Shown piece after piece: positions 33,798 to 46,498 of a stretch of 64,000 bases of DNA (positions within the stretch are counted from its first letter, which is position 1; every line of letters begins with the position of its first letter). Source of the stretch: Gordionus sp. m RMFG-2023 (taxonomy: Eukaryota; Nematomorpha; Gordioida; Chordodea; Parachordodidae). The DNA lies in NCBI RefSeq assembly GCF_954871325.1, contig NC_088775.1, positions 11,199,561 through 11,263,560 of the forward strand. The letters are read 5' to 3'. The notes beneath the pieces are model-generated. The model saw nothing but the letters and a program-made list of their open reading frames with translations, was not told the origin of the DNA and did no database searches. Made by a program: the position numbers and the translations under genes.

Positions 33798-34875
33798 TGT
33801 AGTGTTGTTAAACAACTCAGCCACGTCGGCTTAGTCGCTACTCAAGTCGAGATCAACTCAAATTGAGTTTTGAATTCGATTAATCCACTCATTTTTAAGG
33901 CTCGAGTCGCGGTTTGAGTTTGCGAGCAACTTCATTACTCGAGTCAGACTAGAAATTATGATTCAAGTTTATTACTCGGAAAATTAACATTTTCTTGATG
34001 AGCCATTTGAAATTAAGGATTATGATTGAATATATTTTAAATCCTTATAGTTGGCGTTTCTAAATAAATATCTATTTTTTTTTTATAATTATATTATACA
34101 TTATACCGATTTTTACACGAGTTTGAAAAACACCTCTCAACATAACTTTATAACAAAAATGATATTTATTAAATTTTAAAATAAAATATTAAAAGATAGC
34201 ATAACATAAAACTATATTAAAATAACATGTAAAAAAAGCATGTAAGCAATTTAAACAAGATAAATATAAATAAAAAAACTATAAGAGGTGGTGGGGGGAG
34301 GCTCTCAAGTGGTGGGGGGGGGTAAACAAAAAGAGGTTCTGATTTTTTAGTTCCGGTATTTTGAAATGTTTTATACAACTCGACCCTTATACCCCGGGTT
34401 TTGGTCTGATCCTGTGCTCTGCAAAATAAATCACGGTTAAATATACAGCTATGATGTCCCTCAAACGATTTAACATTTGCGTCGCTACAAAATGCCGGTT
34501 GCTATAAACGAGCCCCTTTATTCGCGATTCGGTCTAATTAAGTTCAAGGGAAAACTGTTTTACGACTTCAACTTGAGTGTGGATATAAACTCGAACTATT
34601 AAATGATATTACCAACTTCTTAGTAAATTAGACCCAGTCCAGAATTCTGACTCTGGTACGCCTGCTTATTAGGTTTTGTTTATAGAGTTTACTAAGTCTA
34701 TTCAAGTCTGGGTCAATTTTCTCTACTGGTGCTTATGCCTAGATCGATTTATATCACTCGCTATAATTTTAGTCGATTTTTATGACTCATACACCGATCT
34801 TGGTCGATTTCTATGACTCGTGATCAGATCTGGGTCAAAATTTATCATTCTAAACCCGACCCGGGTTTCTTCTAA
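33798..34875. mobile_element. Non-autonomous element with ACTCGAGTCG subterminal arrays
   Basis: Begins near AGTGTTGTTAAACAACTCAG with dense ACTCAAGTCGAGATC-like words to about 33970. A second cluster ('gtcgatttttatgactc', 'ggtcgatttctatgactcg') runs 34690-34850 and ends 'aacccgacccgggtttc'. The paired arrays resemble the subterminal repeats of the other hAT families here. Ends not fixed. Confidence 0.45.
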
Positions 34876-35259
34876 ATAATTACTTTTGAGGATTTTAATA
34901 GAATTATGTAAAAGTAATACTGGAATCACATCTACCATTTTGGAACTTCTGTTTTATTTATCAATCTTATAATCTCGTTTATTTTTTAAATAGTATTTAT
35001 ATTTAAGAAAATCTGTTATATTTAGTTGGCTTTAAATGATCATCTATATTTAAATGTATTACTTTTATCACAGTATTACTGGTATAGCTACATAGGCATA
35101 TAATTATCAATGATCAGTATATGTAATGTTTCTAACCATTATACATCGGAATGATACCAAACAAATTAAAAGATACAATGATTTGGATCAAGATATCTTT
35201 AAAATAATGCTTATAATAACTAGGACTAATGATTTGTATACATCTACTATTTACCCTAG

Positions 35260-38200
35260 AAATCTATATATCCTTCCGGTACGCCTTGGCCGATGCCAAA
35301 AAATATAAAATTTGAACCTATTTCTCTATCGTTAAATCCTGAAACGTTGGTCATAACTTCTAATTTGCAATGTGATATCCTCGAAAAAGCTTTCGAAAGG
35401 TATATATATATATTATTTTTTTTTTCAGAAAATTGAGGTATCAGTTTTATGGATATGTTAACGGCATTTGTTTTTTCCGGGGATGTGTTATTTTTTAAAT
35501 TTTAAATCATTTTTTGAGCTTTTTTTTAAATTTAAAAATCTTTATCTGAAATTTATTCCAGCATGTTTGGATAACCTACCCTATGAATTTCAGACAATTT
35601 TGCGATGAACATTTGAACTTAATATAATTTGTATTAGTTTTTCTCTAGATTTCTTATATAAATTATCAATGACTCAAAGGTTAGCAAAATTATTCATAAG
35701 ATAGCTCTTCTAAACATGCTGGAATATATTTACGGTAAATCAGATTTTTAAATTTTATAAAGTGCTCGAAAAATTATATAAAGTTGAAAAAATAAATTGC
35801 CGGAATTAACACATTGCCGCTAACATATATATAACTAATTTTAATAATGGTCCAGATACGCGAATATAATGTTTTCGGACGAAAATTATCACATTGATCC
35901 AGAATTACCACAAATCGCTAAACTAAATCTAATCATTCGATCTAAAATCTGTGAATCCTATCCTCCCCCAAACATGGACGAAGCTTGTAAGTTTCTTTGT
36001 GTAATAAATTTATTTGCATTTAATTAAAAACGTCAATTTTTTTTGACAGATAATAATAATCCTTCATTAATATAAAAATATATATAATACATATTTTTAA
36101 TATATATATAATATCGTTTTCCCTTATCTTTTTAGACGAATTATATTTTAAAAAATATTTCTATGACCCGAAACGCAACGATATGCAAAGCCCCGATCTC
36201 AACACTATACAAAATCAAATATATCGTGACAGGGAAGAAACCCTTTCTGACATTAGCATTTATGATGTGTACGAAGCCCGCATCATTTCTCAAACGATTT
36301 GGGGTGCTTTGAGGGGTAAACATCAATATATATAAATATGATTGGCGCTTTTTGGGGGTAAAAGTAGTATTATATTATAGAAATTGATGTTTGTCTAATT
36401 AGGTCTTTTAATTTGTATATTCAGTGTGGTGGAAACTAGAACTTTGCAAAATCAAAATTTTTAGACCATTGTCCACTCGCAACCCGATGTTAGGCTCAGT
36501 TTTTTGAGGCCCACTTCCGGAATTTTATTTTTAAAAGCTTTTTCAATTTTCTTTTAAAATTTATTTTATACCGGTAGGACTTATTTTTAATGATTCTCGT
36601 TTAAAAAATATATAATAAAAGGTCTAGAAACATTTAGTCAAATGATAACGTACACCAACAACAATACGGTAATGAAATAAGTTGATAAGTGAATATCAAT
36701 AATTTTAATTATATTATATATATATATATGTATGTAAGTAACAATATTATGATAAGTTTAAGATATCTTAATAGATAATAGGATATTACACATGAGTGTA
36801 AATTTTATATGTTAAATAAAATTTTTAGAAAAAATAGGTTATGTTTGTGCCTTTTTTTAAATATTCTATCTCAAAGTTAATTTTAATCTATAAAAAAAAT
36901 ATGTATTTATATTATGACATCCTTCTGATCATATTAGTCTCCTAGCTTGGTCGCAACACCTTTTATCATTAAAAATTATTTATAATTAATTAAATAATGA
37001 TCATGAAAATTATATAATTAAATAAATGGGAGAAATATTTTGGTTTTAATACGCCTATCTTTTTTCTAAATTTTGTTTAATTTCACTTATGCTCATTTAA
37101 AAAATATAAATAATTAGAATTTCAATATCTTTCTATTAGCAAATATGAATTTCGAATTTTAGGACATTAGAGGAGAGGTGTGATTCTATCTGGATTTTTG
37201 ATTTAAAAATTATAATTAGTGTTTACCCTGCATTTAATTAGCACAAATTCGCGGCGAAGCAAAATAAACTGTATTTTCTGTATTCTTCGCACCGTATTCG
37301 CGCATTAACTCTGAATGAAGGAGGATTTTATTCTAAAAATTAAAGGCCCAATTAACTCGAATAATGATTATTAATTACATTAACCGATTAAGTCATTACC
37401 TTCGGGGTGTCAAACTCAGGACCATCTTAAATGGCATATTACCTCATTATCGTGGAACCTTTTTCATATATTACTGCGAATATTGATTACCACGAAGATA
37501 TTTCGGCGAATGCATGTCAGATTGTGCACTAAAGTGAATTTCAGTGATACGAATCATTCGCGATAATGCATTCACGATAATGCTTTCACGGTAACATATT
37601 CCCTTCATAAATTCGCGAAATTGTGTTCTGATTATTAAAACATTCGATAAGGATTTCACGATAATATTTTCGCTGTGACATATTCGCGGTATTAATTTTG
37701 CGATATCATATATGTGAATGCATTCTCGTTTATACATTCTCGCGGTAGTGTACTGATAATGTTTATTACCAATTTTTTTTTCCTGATTTGATACGTAATC
37801 ACCATAACTATTTGTCAGTTTTATTAAACTCTTATTACGACAACAAGGGTTGTGAACCCGTAGCGGGTTCAGGAATTTTAAACTCTATTTAAGGAAAATT
37901 TTGATAACAGGAACCTCATCGAAACCGATTTTCTAAAAGTGGTATAAACCCATCCCATGTCCATATTACTTCAGGTCGGTTCCTGTTTGGTCTGTGATCT
38001 CAAAGTGAGAGATCAAACAATTTTAAACTTCTGAAACCGAATTCGAGTACAAAACCCTGACGACAACAATATCATATTCATTATGAATTAATAATATTCC
38101 ATATTTTTCACTTACCTAACAAACTTTACAGTATGTAATGAACAAGCAAACAATATACGATAACCCGCGGTTTAAACATAGAGGACTATTGGTAGACACT

Positions 38201-41200
38201 GCTCGACATTTTATACCAGTGTTCATCCTGAAGAAAATATTAGTAATCTCTAATATATAATCTCTATAATCAAAACATGATGTTTTCATTTCATCTTAAA
38301 GTACTAAAATTTAAGGAAACTATATAGCATAATTTTAATTTTTTGCTATCACCAGTATCGAACCCAAAATCCCTGCCTCAAAAGCTAACGCTCTGCTGGT
38401 GGCAATTACGAGTTTTGATATTATTTATAAATTGCTTTTCCCTTTTTTTACAAAAATGGGTTTTCAAAAGTGGGTATTTATATAGAATTGAATAATATCT
38501 ATAATAATATAATATATTTAGTCAAGATAGAGTAAATTTCAATAATGTAATGCTTAATGTAATTTTTACAATACTTCATGGATGCATGGCTCAGTTAAGA
38601 TCTTTGTTATTAAATTCAAAACAGTCTTGAAAATTTTATTAGAATATTAGCCAAACCAATTATATGAAAATGAATATATTTTTGATTGAATTTTATTAGT
38701 TTACTATACAAAATTTTAATTTTTGTTATAATTCATATTGTGATTAACCAATGTTTTATTCTTTAATAATTGCTCAGGATATAAAAATTTAATGCTTGTA
38801 GTGATATATAAAATAGGAGAATATTTTTTTAATAATGAAAATTATGCTTTAAAAAAGCTACTTTTTTTATTTAAGGTATGCCAAGCCTTTAAGTGTTGGA
38901 TGGAATAGTTTATCATTTAAAAATATTCTTCAATTTGATAAAATACACAATCTCTTTTTTTGTTTAATTGGCCCAACAATTTATGCCAACATCTCTAGAA
39001 TTTCTAGGCTTGAAAAATTTATAAAATAAAATTAAAATTCAGGGGCATTCAGGATTTCCGCAAGAGTATTCAGAATTTTTGCAAGAGGGAATGGGGTCAA
39101 TAATTTTATTAGGATAGTTTTTAGCCAGATTTTTGCAAATCTTTGGCCAGTACTTTTATTTTATATTTTTGGTTTTAAATATTTTTTCCCCGTTTAATTG
39201 TTTCTTTATTTAAGTAATATGTAATTTAATATAATATTCAAAAAAATCCATTATTTATAGTGACTTATTTAATTCATTATTCTCGGAAATGAAATGAGAA
39301 GGGGAGTTTTGATAGAGACTATCCTCCCCTTTGGTTCCTATATTTTAATAATATAAGACGATAAATTTTTGTAATATACTTTTTCCATTTTTCTTATATT
39401 TTTCTCGACAAAAATATTAACGTTCATTTCATTGGTTATTGTCAGGATTAGATGGTTGTTTTCTATTAATTTTATCGTAGTAAACAAATAACTTTTTTTT
39501 AAAAAAAAATCTATAATGAAGAGGCGATGGTATATATATATGTTGTATTTTAAATAAATTTGGGGATTAATTAAGAATTTTACAAACTCTAGGTTTCGCT
39601 ATTGCATTCTCATAAATATGTATAAATTTTAGGACGGTATGAGTTATAACAAAATGAACGTATTTCATTGGCACATAGTTGACGATCAAGCTTTTCCCTA
39701 TGAATCAATCACTTTTCCAGAATTATCAAAAAAAGTTAAACGAAATTAAATATTTCTACTTTTGTTCATAATAATAAAAATAAAAATTTTAATTGGTTAT
39801 AATCTTTATATAGTAATCAATAAATTTTTTAAGGAGTTTATTAACCTGACCCTAAGCAGAGATATAGTATTATTTAAGCTTGCTAAAACAAAGTTTGATT
39901 GTGCTCACTGGTCAACTAACTCAAATAAATAGTTTAGGCAGGCAGGGCACACCACTCTGCGATAAAAATTTATAAATATCTATACAATATTTTTATATAT
40001 TGAAAATAGGGTGCATATACCCCGGCTCACACATATAAACAAGATGATGTTGCAGATATCATAAAATACGCTCGATTTCGAGGAATAAGGGTTATACCGG
40101 AGTTTGACACTCCTGGCCATACATTTTCATGGGGAAAATCTCATCCAGGTTATTAACGATTATATTTTGGTAAAAGATATATTACGAATTGGAAATAAAG
40201 CTTTTTTTTAAAAAAAATTTGAAAATAATGGATCTTTTATAATTTAAAATAATTTTTTTTGAAAATATTTAAATCCGATCCTTGAAGTTGACCTCAAATT
40301 GTGCCATTTTTAAAAAGTTGCGGGATAATATATCCCAACACCTTGAATTTGGTAATATTTTAAATACTTAACATAATGTTTTATAAGAGTTTGATAACGA
40401 ACTAAATCTCCTTTAATTTGAGGCGACTATAAAAGAAAATTTGGAGTTATCGCTGGTTAGCCAATTGTAAAAATAAATAAATAATTTATGTTAAGAAATT
40501 ATGACATCATGTTATGGAGATGGGAGAAATCCTAATACACCTCGTTTGCCCTATCATCGTTCTAGAGAGAATTTAGACCCCTTATCTCCTATTACTTATA
40601 ACTTTATAGAACGTTTGTTTAAAGAAATATTTCGCATATTTCCTGACCCGTATTTCCATGCTGGAATGGATGAGGCATTTCCCGCTTGTTGGTATTATTT
40701 TGAATTTCAATTCACATTGATAATCATATTGAAAAATATTTTAATTTTTTTTAAGAGGATTTTTTATATTTTTAAAAAATTATTTATAATAGGCGTTCAA
40801 ACCCTTATATTAATAACCTAACATCCAATACTTATTACGACCCTTACAAAATCGCTTTCGATTATTATATCAATCGTACGGTAAATATCATCAATAAATA
40901 TCACAAAAACATAATTGTTTGGGAGGATCCGGTCGAAGATAATATAAATGTATATAATCTTTAAAATTATTTATATAGTTAATTTTATTATTGTAAAAGA
41001 GAGGATTTAAAATTCTATTAAGGACCAGAGATAAGAACATGCAAATAGAGGAATTTAAAATTGTTTGGTTTGGACATTTTGAGACCACAGACCAATCAGA
41101 GATGGATTTATGGGGTTCAGACACCTTTAGGAAAATAGGTTTCGGTTAGATTCTTGTTATCAAAATTTCGGCTATAGTTTAAAATACCTGAACCCTTATT

Positions 41201-44200
41201 TGGGTTCACATCATTGTTTAAAACTATAAAATATATCTTATCAATTTACATTCCTCCATCCTTTAAGATTATTTATCTGGTCAATTAAAAAAATATTTTT
41301 TGTCTGACTGAATAAATGAGAATCCGATTTATTATAGAATAGGTCTGGTTTTAAACAACCAAATAAGGTCTTATTTGACCAAAATTATGTTGCTATTGCG
41401 GAAATATTATAAGTTAGTTGAGTTTAAGACCTATTTTATTTCGTTTTGTCTTTAGTTATTTTATTTTTAAGTAAATAATTTATAACTCCCCAAGACAAAC
41501 TTAGAACAGTTATATCTTTAAATGATTACTTGTGAAAATAAAATTGGTTTTAATTTAAGTCAATTAACGAATACAAAAAAAATTGATCAATCATTATAAT
41601 CATAAAAGTCATTTTTTAACAAATATTTTTTATGAATATAAAATATTGATTAAGCAAAGCTCTCACAAACTTATTTTATAATTTAATAGTTAGGCCATGT
41701 CATGGTTTGATTTAATTTTAAAACTTATTTTTGTTTAGCCCTGGTTAAACATATTTTGAACAAGGACATCCTATTATATTTCAAGTGTAATAGATATTTT
41801 ACTTTAGAAAAAGAGTCACAAAGATACGCTACCCATGTAAATCTAAATAGACTGTTTAGATGAGCTACATAGACGACTAAACAGCCTGTTTAGAAATAAT
41901 ACGAACCAGGACACGGTCTTCGCTTCGAAATTATATTTCTTTTTTAAAAAAGAGGTTTTTACTTATTAATTTTGATAAACGAATTTTCTAAAATGAACTA
42001 ACAGAACTTAACTAAATATTTGACGCTATTGCTTGCTATAATTTTTTTCCAAAATCTAAGTTACACTTGCGAAAAAAATAATCCTATTTATGTATTTAAA
42101 TTTTACCAAATCTTTAGCATTATCTTAGTACATAGGTTTAATTTAGTCAAGAGGGAGGGAGTTTATTTTTTTGATATACTTGAGTAACTTTGAAAATATA
42201 AACTAAAAAAAGCAGGGTTGTGGACCCGAATTTGGGTTCAAAAATATAAAATTGCTTGGTTGGGAATTTTGAGATCACAGAGCAGTGACCGATTTATAAG
42301 CCACCCATCGAACCATGGGCGGGTTCGGACCTTTAAAAAATCGGTTTTCAATTAGCTTGATTTTAATAACAATTAAATATTATATAAAAAAATAGACAAG
42401 TTAGTATCCTTTGTTTGGAACTAGAAAAAATATTGCTTGTAACATTATCCAAAAACCGCTTTGAAAAAATGTTTTGTCTGGAAATGGCCAAATAGAGTTA
42501 AAAATTCTTGAAACCGAATTCTGGTCCACAACCCTTAAAAAAAGGTCATTTTGAAAATATTAGTTTAAAAAAAGATAATTTTAAAAATATTAAAGGTAAG
42601 TTCAAAAAAGAGCCTCACTTCCCCCACACTAGATTTCTAAGAGCTAGTTACCATATTTTAATTAACTAATCAAATTATATTAAAAATAGTTGCCAGAAAA
42701 TATAACGCTTCAAGTTTGGAAGAATTGGGGATTCGAAGTATCGCTAACTCACAAAATTCAGCAATACGCATTATTAGGTCACAAGTTAATAATATCAGCA
42801 CCTTGGTATTTAGATGAAGAATATCGCAAAGAAGATTGGAAACGATTTTACACGTATGAACCGGAAATGTCTATGGGTATTTATGCAAATAATAACGTAG
42901 CTATTTATTTTTTATTATTTAAAAATATCTTTATTTATATAAAAATTGGTTGAACGCGGCAATACTTTTTTAAAAAAGCAACGACTAGAGCATTAGTTAA
43001 AATAAATTGATTTCTTTTTAAACAACGAAATTCAAATTAGTTTTTTTTTAAATCAAAATTATTCAAAGACTTGGAATCTTTTTTAACTTCGCCGATTATT
43101 GGGGGAGAAGCTTGTATGTGGTCAGAATATATTGACGGGTCTTCAATCTTGGAAACTATTTGGTTTCGATTATTTTACATTTCAACTTTTTTTAAAAAAA
43201 AAACATTATATTTATATCATATACAAACACATATTTTAAATAGGGTTATCGGGCAATAAGCCGCGACATTTTACTTCAAACGTAGCGGAAAATCTTTTTT
43301 AATAATATATAAATAATTGAGCCTGCTCTTCATTAAAGTTTATTATCAGATTGCCGATAGTTAATGTAATAAAGTAAACATTATAAGAAAACAAATGTAA
43401 AGTTGTGCAATTTTTTTTTACTAGGCCTAGAGCATCGGCTGTCGCTGAAAGATTATGGAGTCCAAGGGGAGTTAACAACATTGATAATGCGGAACTAAGA
43501 TTAGGGGAGCAAAGATGCCGAATGACTAGGTAAAAAAAACTTTATATTATACATAAATTTAATTAAATATCGAGGATGGCTGGAAATATTGAAGAGTAAA
43601 CTTTGGTTTTGAATTAAAAAATTATTTTTTTTTGTTCTTTAGACTGTATCCAAAATATCCAAAAAATTGATCTGCAAACTTTCAAAACTTTATCAAAAAG
43701 AATAAATGCTTTTTTTTAAATATAAAATTAAAACATGTCCAAAAAATAATTCAAGAAAATTTTATAACTTTTTGAATTTTTAGAAAAAATTTTGGACATA
43801 TATAACCTTAAAAGATATAATTTTCAAGAATAATTTGGTTTTTTTTACAAATAATCTAAATCATTTATTGAAGACTAATTTTTAATTTTTTGACTCAAGT
43901 TTAAAATTAAATTTTACATGCCATGGATTCAAAATAAAATAAATACGTAAATCTTTAAAATTTAAGAAATTAATTTTTTTGTTGTTGAATATTTTAAAAA
44001 ATTAAAGTGTTTAGTTTTTAATTTTAAAACTTTAAATTTCACTAATTATAAAAATGGAATTTTAAGTTTAAAAGAGAAAGAATTAATTCATTATTTATCA
44101 CAACCTATTTAAATTAAATGAATGAATTTATACTTTTATTAAATGTAAAAATTAGACGAGGAATCGATGTTAGACCTATTAAACCAGGATTTTGTGGGAA

Positions 44201-44279
44201 ATATGATTATGGATTAATGCCAGATTCGACTACTCCTGACAATATTGCCGGAAATCAATGGATTCTACTTCCGTCATAA
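35260..44279 (+). CDS. HEXB: Beta-hexosaminidase (GH20), 13 exons
   Basis: Hydrolyses terminal N-acetylhexosamine; lysosomal or secreted. Exons: 35260-35399, 35856-35986, 36136-36315, 36622-36668, 38132-38242, 39633-39734, 40010-40148, 40496-40691, 40793-40949, 42690-42876, 43069-43162, 43425-43529, 44156-44279. Every junction has GT/AG and matching phase; total 1713 nt, 570 aa, near the ~550 aa of animal enzymes. Family motifs in order: [79 protein letters not shown] (catalytic Asp-Glu pair), [37 protein letters not shown]. The usual HxGGDE is HAGMDE here. Exon 1 begins in phase 0 after a stop, so an upstream signal exon is required. HEXA versus HEXB type not resolved. Confidence 0.9.
35455..35827. 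mobile_element. Foldback MITE filling hexosaminidase intron 35400-35855
   Basis: Ends ATGTTAACGGCATTTG and CATTGCCGCTAACAT are inverted copies. The inner arms also pair ('tccagcatgtttgga' with 'aaacatgctggaa'). Nearly the whole 456-bp intron is this element. Related copies are at 26936-27306 and 52362-52600, and weaker ones near 7700 and 33500. Confidence 0.65.
37200..37765. repeat. Array of degenerate TTCGCGATAATG words in a hexosaminidase intron
   Basis: Between about 37450 and 37745 there are a dozen spaced variants of [AT]TTCGCGATAATG ('attcgcgataatgcattc', 'ttcacgataatgctttcac', 'ttcgcggtattaattttg'). Related words (AATTCGCGGCGAAG, 'ttcgcgcattaactctg') lie at 37245-37315. CpG-containing and unlike the surrounding A+T sequence; perhaps the subterminal array of a transposon. 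Confidence 0.5.
37845..38059. mobile_element. AGGGTTGTG-type MITE with perfect 8-bp TSD
   Basis: Identical target copies ACGACAAC at 37837-37844 and 38060-38067. Ends AAGGGTTGTGAACCCG and CGAGTACAAAACCCTG, 215 bp. hAT-like by TSD length and CAGGG-type end. Lies 72 bp upstream of hexosaminidase exon 5 (38132). Confidence 0.8.
41003..41217. repeat. AGGGTTGTG-type MITE, inverted diverged copy
   Basis: Right part 'tacctgaacccttatttggg' followed by 'ttcacatcattg' is the inverse of the family's left end; inner 'tttggacattttgagacca' and 'cacagaccaatcag' match the copy at 42213. In a hexosaminidase intron. No clean target duplication. Confidence 0.5.
42213..42536. mobile_element. AGGGTTGTG-type MITE with perfect 8-bp TSD
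   Basis: Starts CAGGGTTGTGGACCCGAAT and ends 'ttctggtccacaaccctt'; target copies AAAAAAAG at 42205-42212 and 42537-42544 are identical. 324 bp, in the intron before exon 10 of the hexosaminidase. Confidence 0.75.
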
Positions 44280-44940
44280 ATGATTTTAATTTTTTTTAAA
44301 AATCGGTTATTAAACGTTCGCGAATTATTAAACAAAATCGAATTTATTTATCCATACAAATATTGAGTTAATAGAAAATATTTTAAACCTCCTCAGGTAA
44401 ATAATTATCCTTTTGTCAGTTGTTTACATTTTGAAAGACCAAATTATAAAATATCTCTATTTATCAATTTTTTTTGCCAAATAAATATTCAGCATATATA
44501 CTTTTGTAGCCAATTATAAAACTATACTTTTAAATAATTACGATTTCGAAGGGTGACAAATTTAAAAATAATATAACAAACATAAATATATATTATTTAA
44601 AACAAATTCGCTAATATTATGTATATTATTCAATAAATTTATGAATATACCAAACAAAATTCTGAATTTTAAGATATATTTAATATTTTTTTAACAGTAA
44701 ATTTCAGGCACAACAGAATAATTTAAGACCAGATAAATAAAATTAGAGCTAAAAGCGGGTATCTATATTTTATTATACATAATCTAAACCCGTATATTAA
44801 AATTATAGATTGGTTTAGTCAATACGTTCGATTTTACAAAAATATAAAGATCCAATCGAGGTATTATGAAATGTCCCAAAGTTTTTTTTGTTTTCTCTGG
44901 AGGATAATATTACTATTATCGTCGTCTGGATTTAAATGAT
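44280..44940. other. 3' flank of the hexosaminidase
   Basis: A+T-rich, no coding exon recognised. Convergent with the minus-strand exon ending at 44944. Confidence 0.4.
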
Positions 44941-44943
44941 CCA

Positions 44944-45163
44944 TTAAACATTTTGCGGTGAGGTACTATTAGGCTTGTAAAAGGAAAAGTTGGTTTGAAG
45001 TAATTGACAAAGGGTTGAACAGTCTATAACTCTAATTTTGATGTCGGGATCAAGGTGCGATAAGCAATAGGCGGATCGTATGATGGCATCATTTTGAGAT
45101 GGGGATAAGTTACAGGTGCTGTTAACCAATTTGACGCCGGACTTCAAATTTCTGATCCCTTCG
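44944..45163 (-). CDS. Terminal exon of an unidentified minus-strand gene
   Basis: After an acceptor (ACAAAAACAAG) the reverse strand reads EGIRNLKSGVKLVNSTCNLS then PSQNDAIIRSAYCLSHLDPD then IKIRVIDCSTLCQLLQTNFS and ends SPQNV with TAA. Base composition is clearly richer in G+C than the flanks, and the residues look globular (amphipathic helices). Not recognised. Upstream exons would have to lie beyond the hAT relic and LINE to the right, which may have separated or destroyed them. Confidence 0.45.
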
Positions 45164-45274
45164 CTTGTTTTTGTGAAAAAGTTTAAAACGGATAAAAAAA
45201 TAACACATATTGTTGATGTTTATAATTAATTAGAAGTCTAAGAAACTTGGGGTTAGGCTAATCCATAGGTTAAA

Positions 45275-46498
45275 TTGTTCAGGCATTGTCTAAATGCCAA
45301 AATATATGGAATAGACAAAATAAATCTCAAAATTCAGCTGAGATTATAAAAAACAATATTGGCCGATATTTTATATGTCCCAATATAACTAGATGGAACT
45401 CCACTTATAATGCTTTACAATTAATGTCAGAAATGATTAAGACTAAATTTGAAAAATTGGACAAGATTTATGGAATAAAATTACCTAGATTTTTATCTAA
45501 TGAATGTGATTTTATTCATGAATATTGTTTAGTTGTAAATTAAATTTGTATATACAGCAGTATTTTCAATTAGCTAATGAAGCCGGTAGCAAGTTCACTT
45601 GATATCCTGCAGGGAGATAAATATATGTTCACAGCTTATTACTCTGCAACTTTCCTAGCTCATTATTAAATTGAAAAATTTTAAACAAATGAACCTGAAA
45701 TTTTGTTTATCACTCTTAAATGCCTTACTTAAAGGGATTGAAGATAGGTAAATTAATAATAAATTAATCAATATTTAATTATTCTAGGTTTATTGGGACA
45801 ATTTTTGAAGATGAAAATATTTTGGCAACTATGCTTCATCCTTTTTTTTAAACTAGATTGGACATGGTTGCAAATGGATGAAAATTTTAATAAAAAAAAC
45901 AATTAATACAAAGATTAGTTGAAGAACTATCAAAGTCTTCAGATCAGTGCAAATTAACCTGTGAAAAAAACAACAATTTAATATCCGATTTTTTTCAGTA
46001 TCCCACAGCAGGAGATATGATTGTTAATGATTTAAATTCTGATAATCAACAAATTTTAAATAGTTTTTTCAAAAAGAAAGACTTTTTAGTATAGCTATAA
46101 ATGTCTTTACAGATAAACACGGATGTCTTAATGATGAAAATATTTTATTACTGAAATCTAATAATTATTTATAATCATTTAATCATATATTATATTATAT
46201 TATTTTATTAATGATATATAATAATTATTTATATCAATTATATATTATATTAATATCTAAAAATCATTATTTTAGTTATATTTTGATAAATGTGATATCG
46301 AGTCAATAAATTTTTTAGATCATTTCATGAATTTTCACAATAGAATCCTAATTTAGGTTTATTCAAACCTTATCTAAGAGTATAATAAAAAATGTATCTT
46401 TACCTAGATACATTTTAAATTGTATCTGTATCTAGATAACTTTTTAGAAGCTGTATCTGCATATAGACCCATTTAAAAAGTATCTTTTAACAACTCTG
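45275..46498 (+). mobile_element. hAT 3'-half relic (CAGAGTTGTTAAA type)
   Basis: Plus-strand fragment SKCQNIWNRQNKSQNSAEII then KNNIGRYFICPNITRWNSTY contains the RW motif of the hAT insertion domain. Further patches follow in several frames (GTIFEDENILATMLHPFF near 45800; LVEELSKSSDQCKLTCEKNN near 45930; SDFFQYPTAGDMIVNDLN near 45990). The right end is the inverse of CAGAGTTGTTAAAAGATAC, after 'gtatctagataca' arrays. The left half is missing. A second end-like segment (46596-46690, again ending TTTTAACAACTCTG) repeats the terminus. Confidence 0.65.

Larger units (their letters stand above)
32520..34290 (+). repeat. Segmental duplication, copy 1 (partner 62190-63890)
   Basis: About 1.7 kb matching the end of the window in the same orientation: a coding-like exon, its downstream intron ('accattaatatagttaaac', 'aaaaagttgtcggctgcatt'), a CGGCTC MITE remnant (33194-33372), the word 'gcatttccggtcaaa' and a CTCGAGTC repeat head. 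Similarity extends through non-coding parts, so the copy is genomic and not processed. Confidence 0.75.

Noticed and set aside
36700-36740. TA dinucleotide runs as promoter or origin signals
   Set aside because: Such runs occur throughout this A+T-rich window and carry no specific information.
42690-42953. Continuous 87-codon frame as a separate gene
   Set aside because: The first two thirds are hexosaminidase exon 10; the tail after 42876 is intron read-through.
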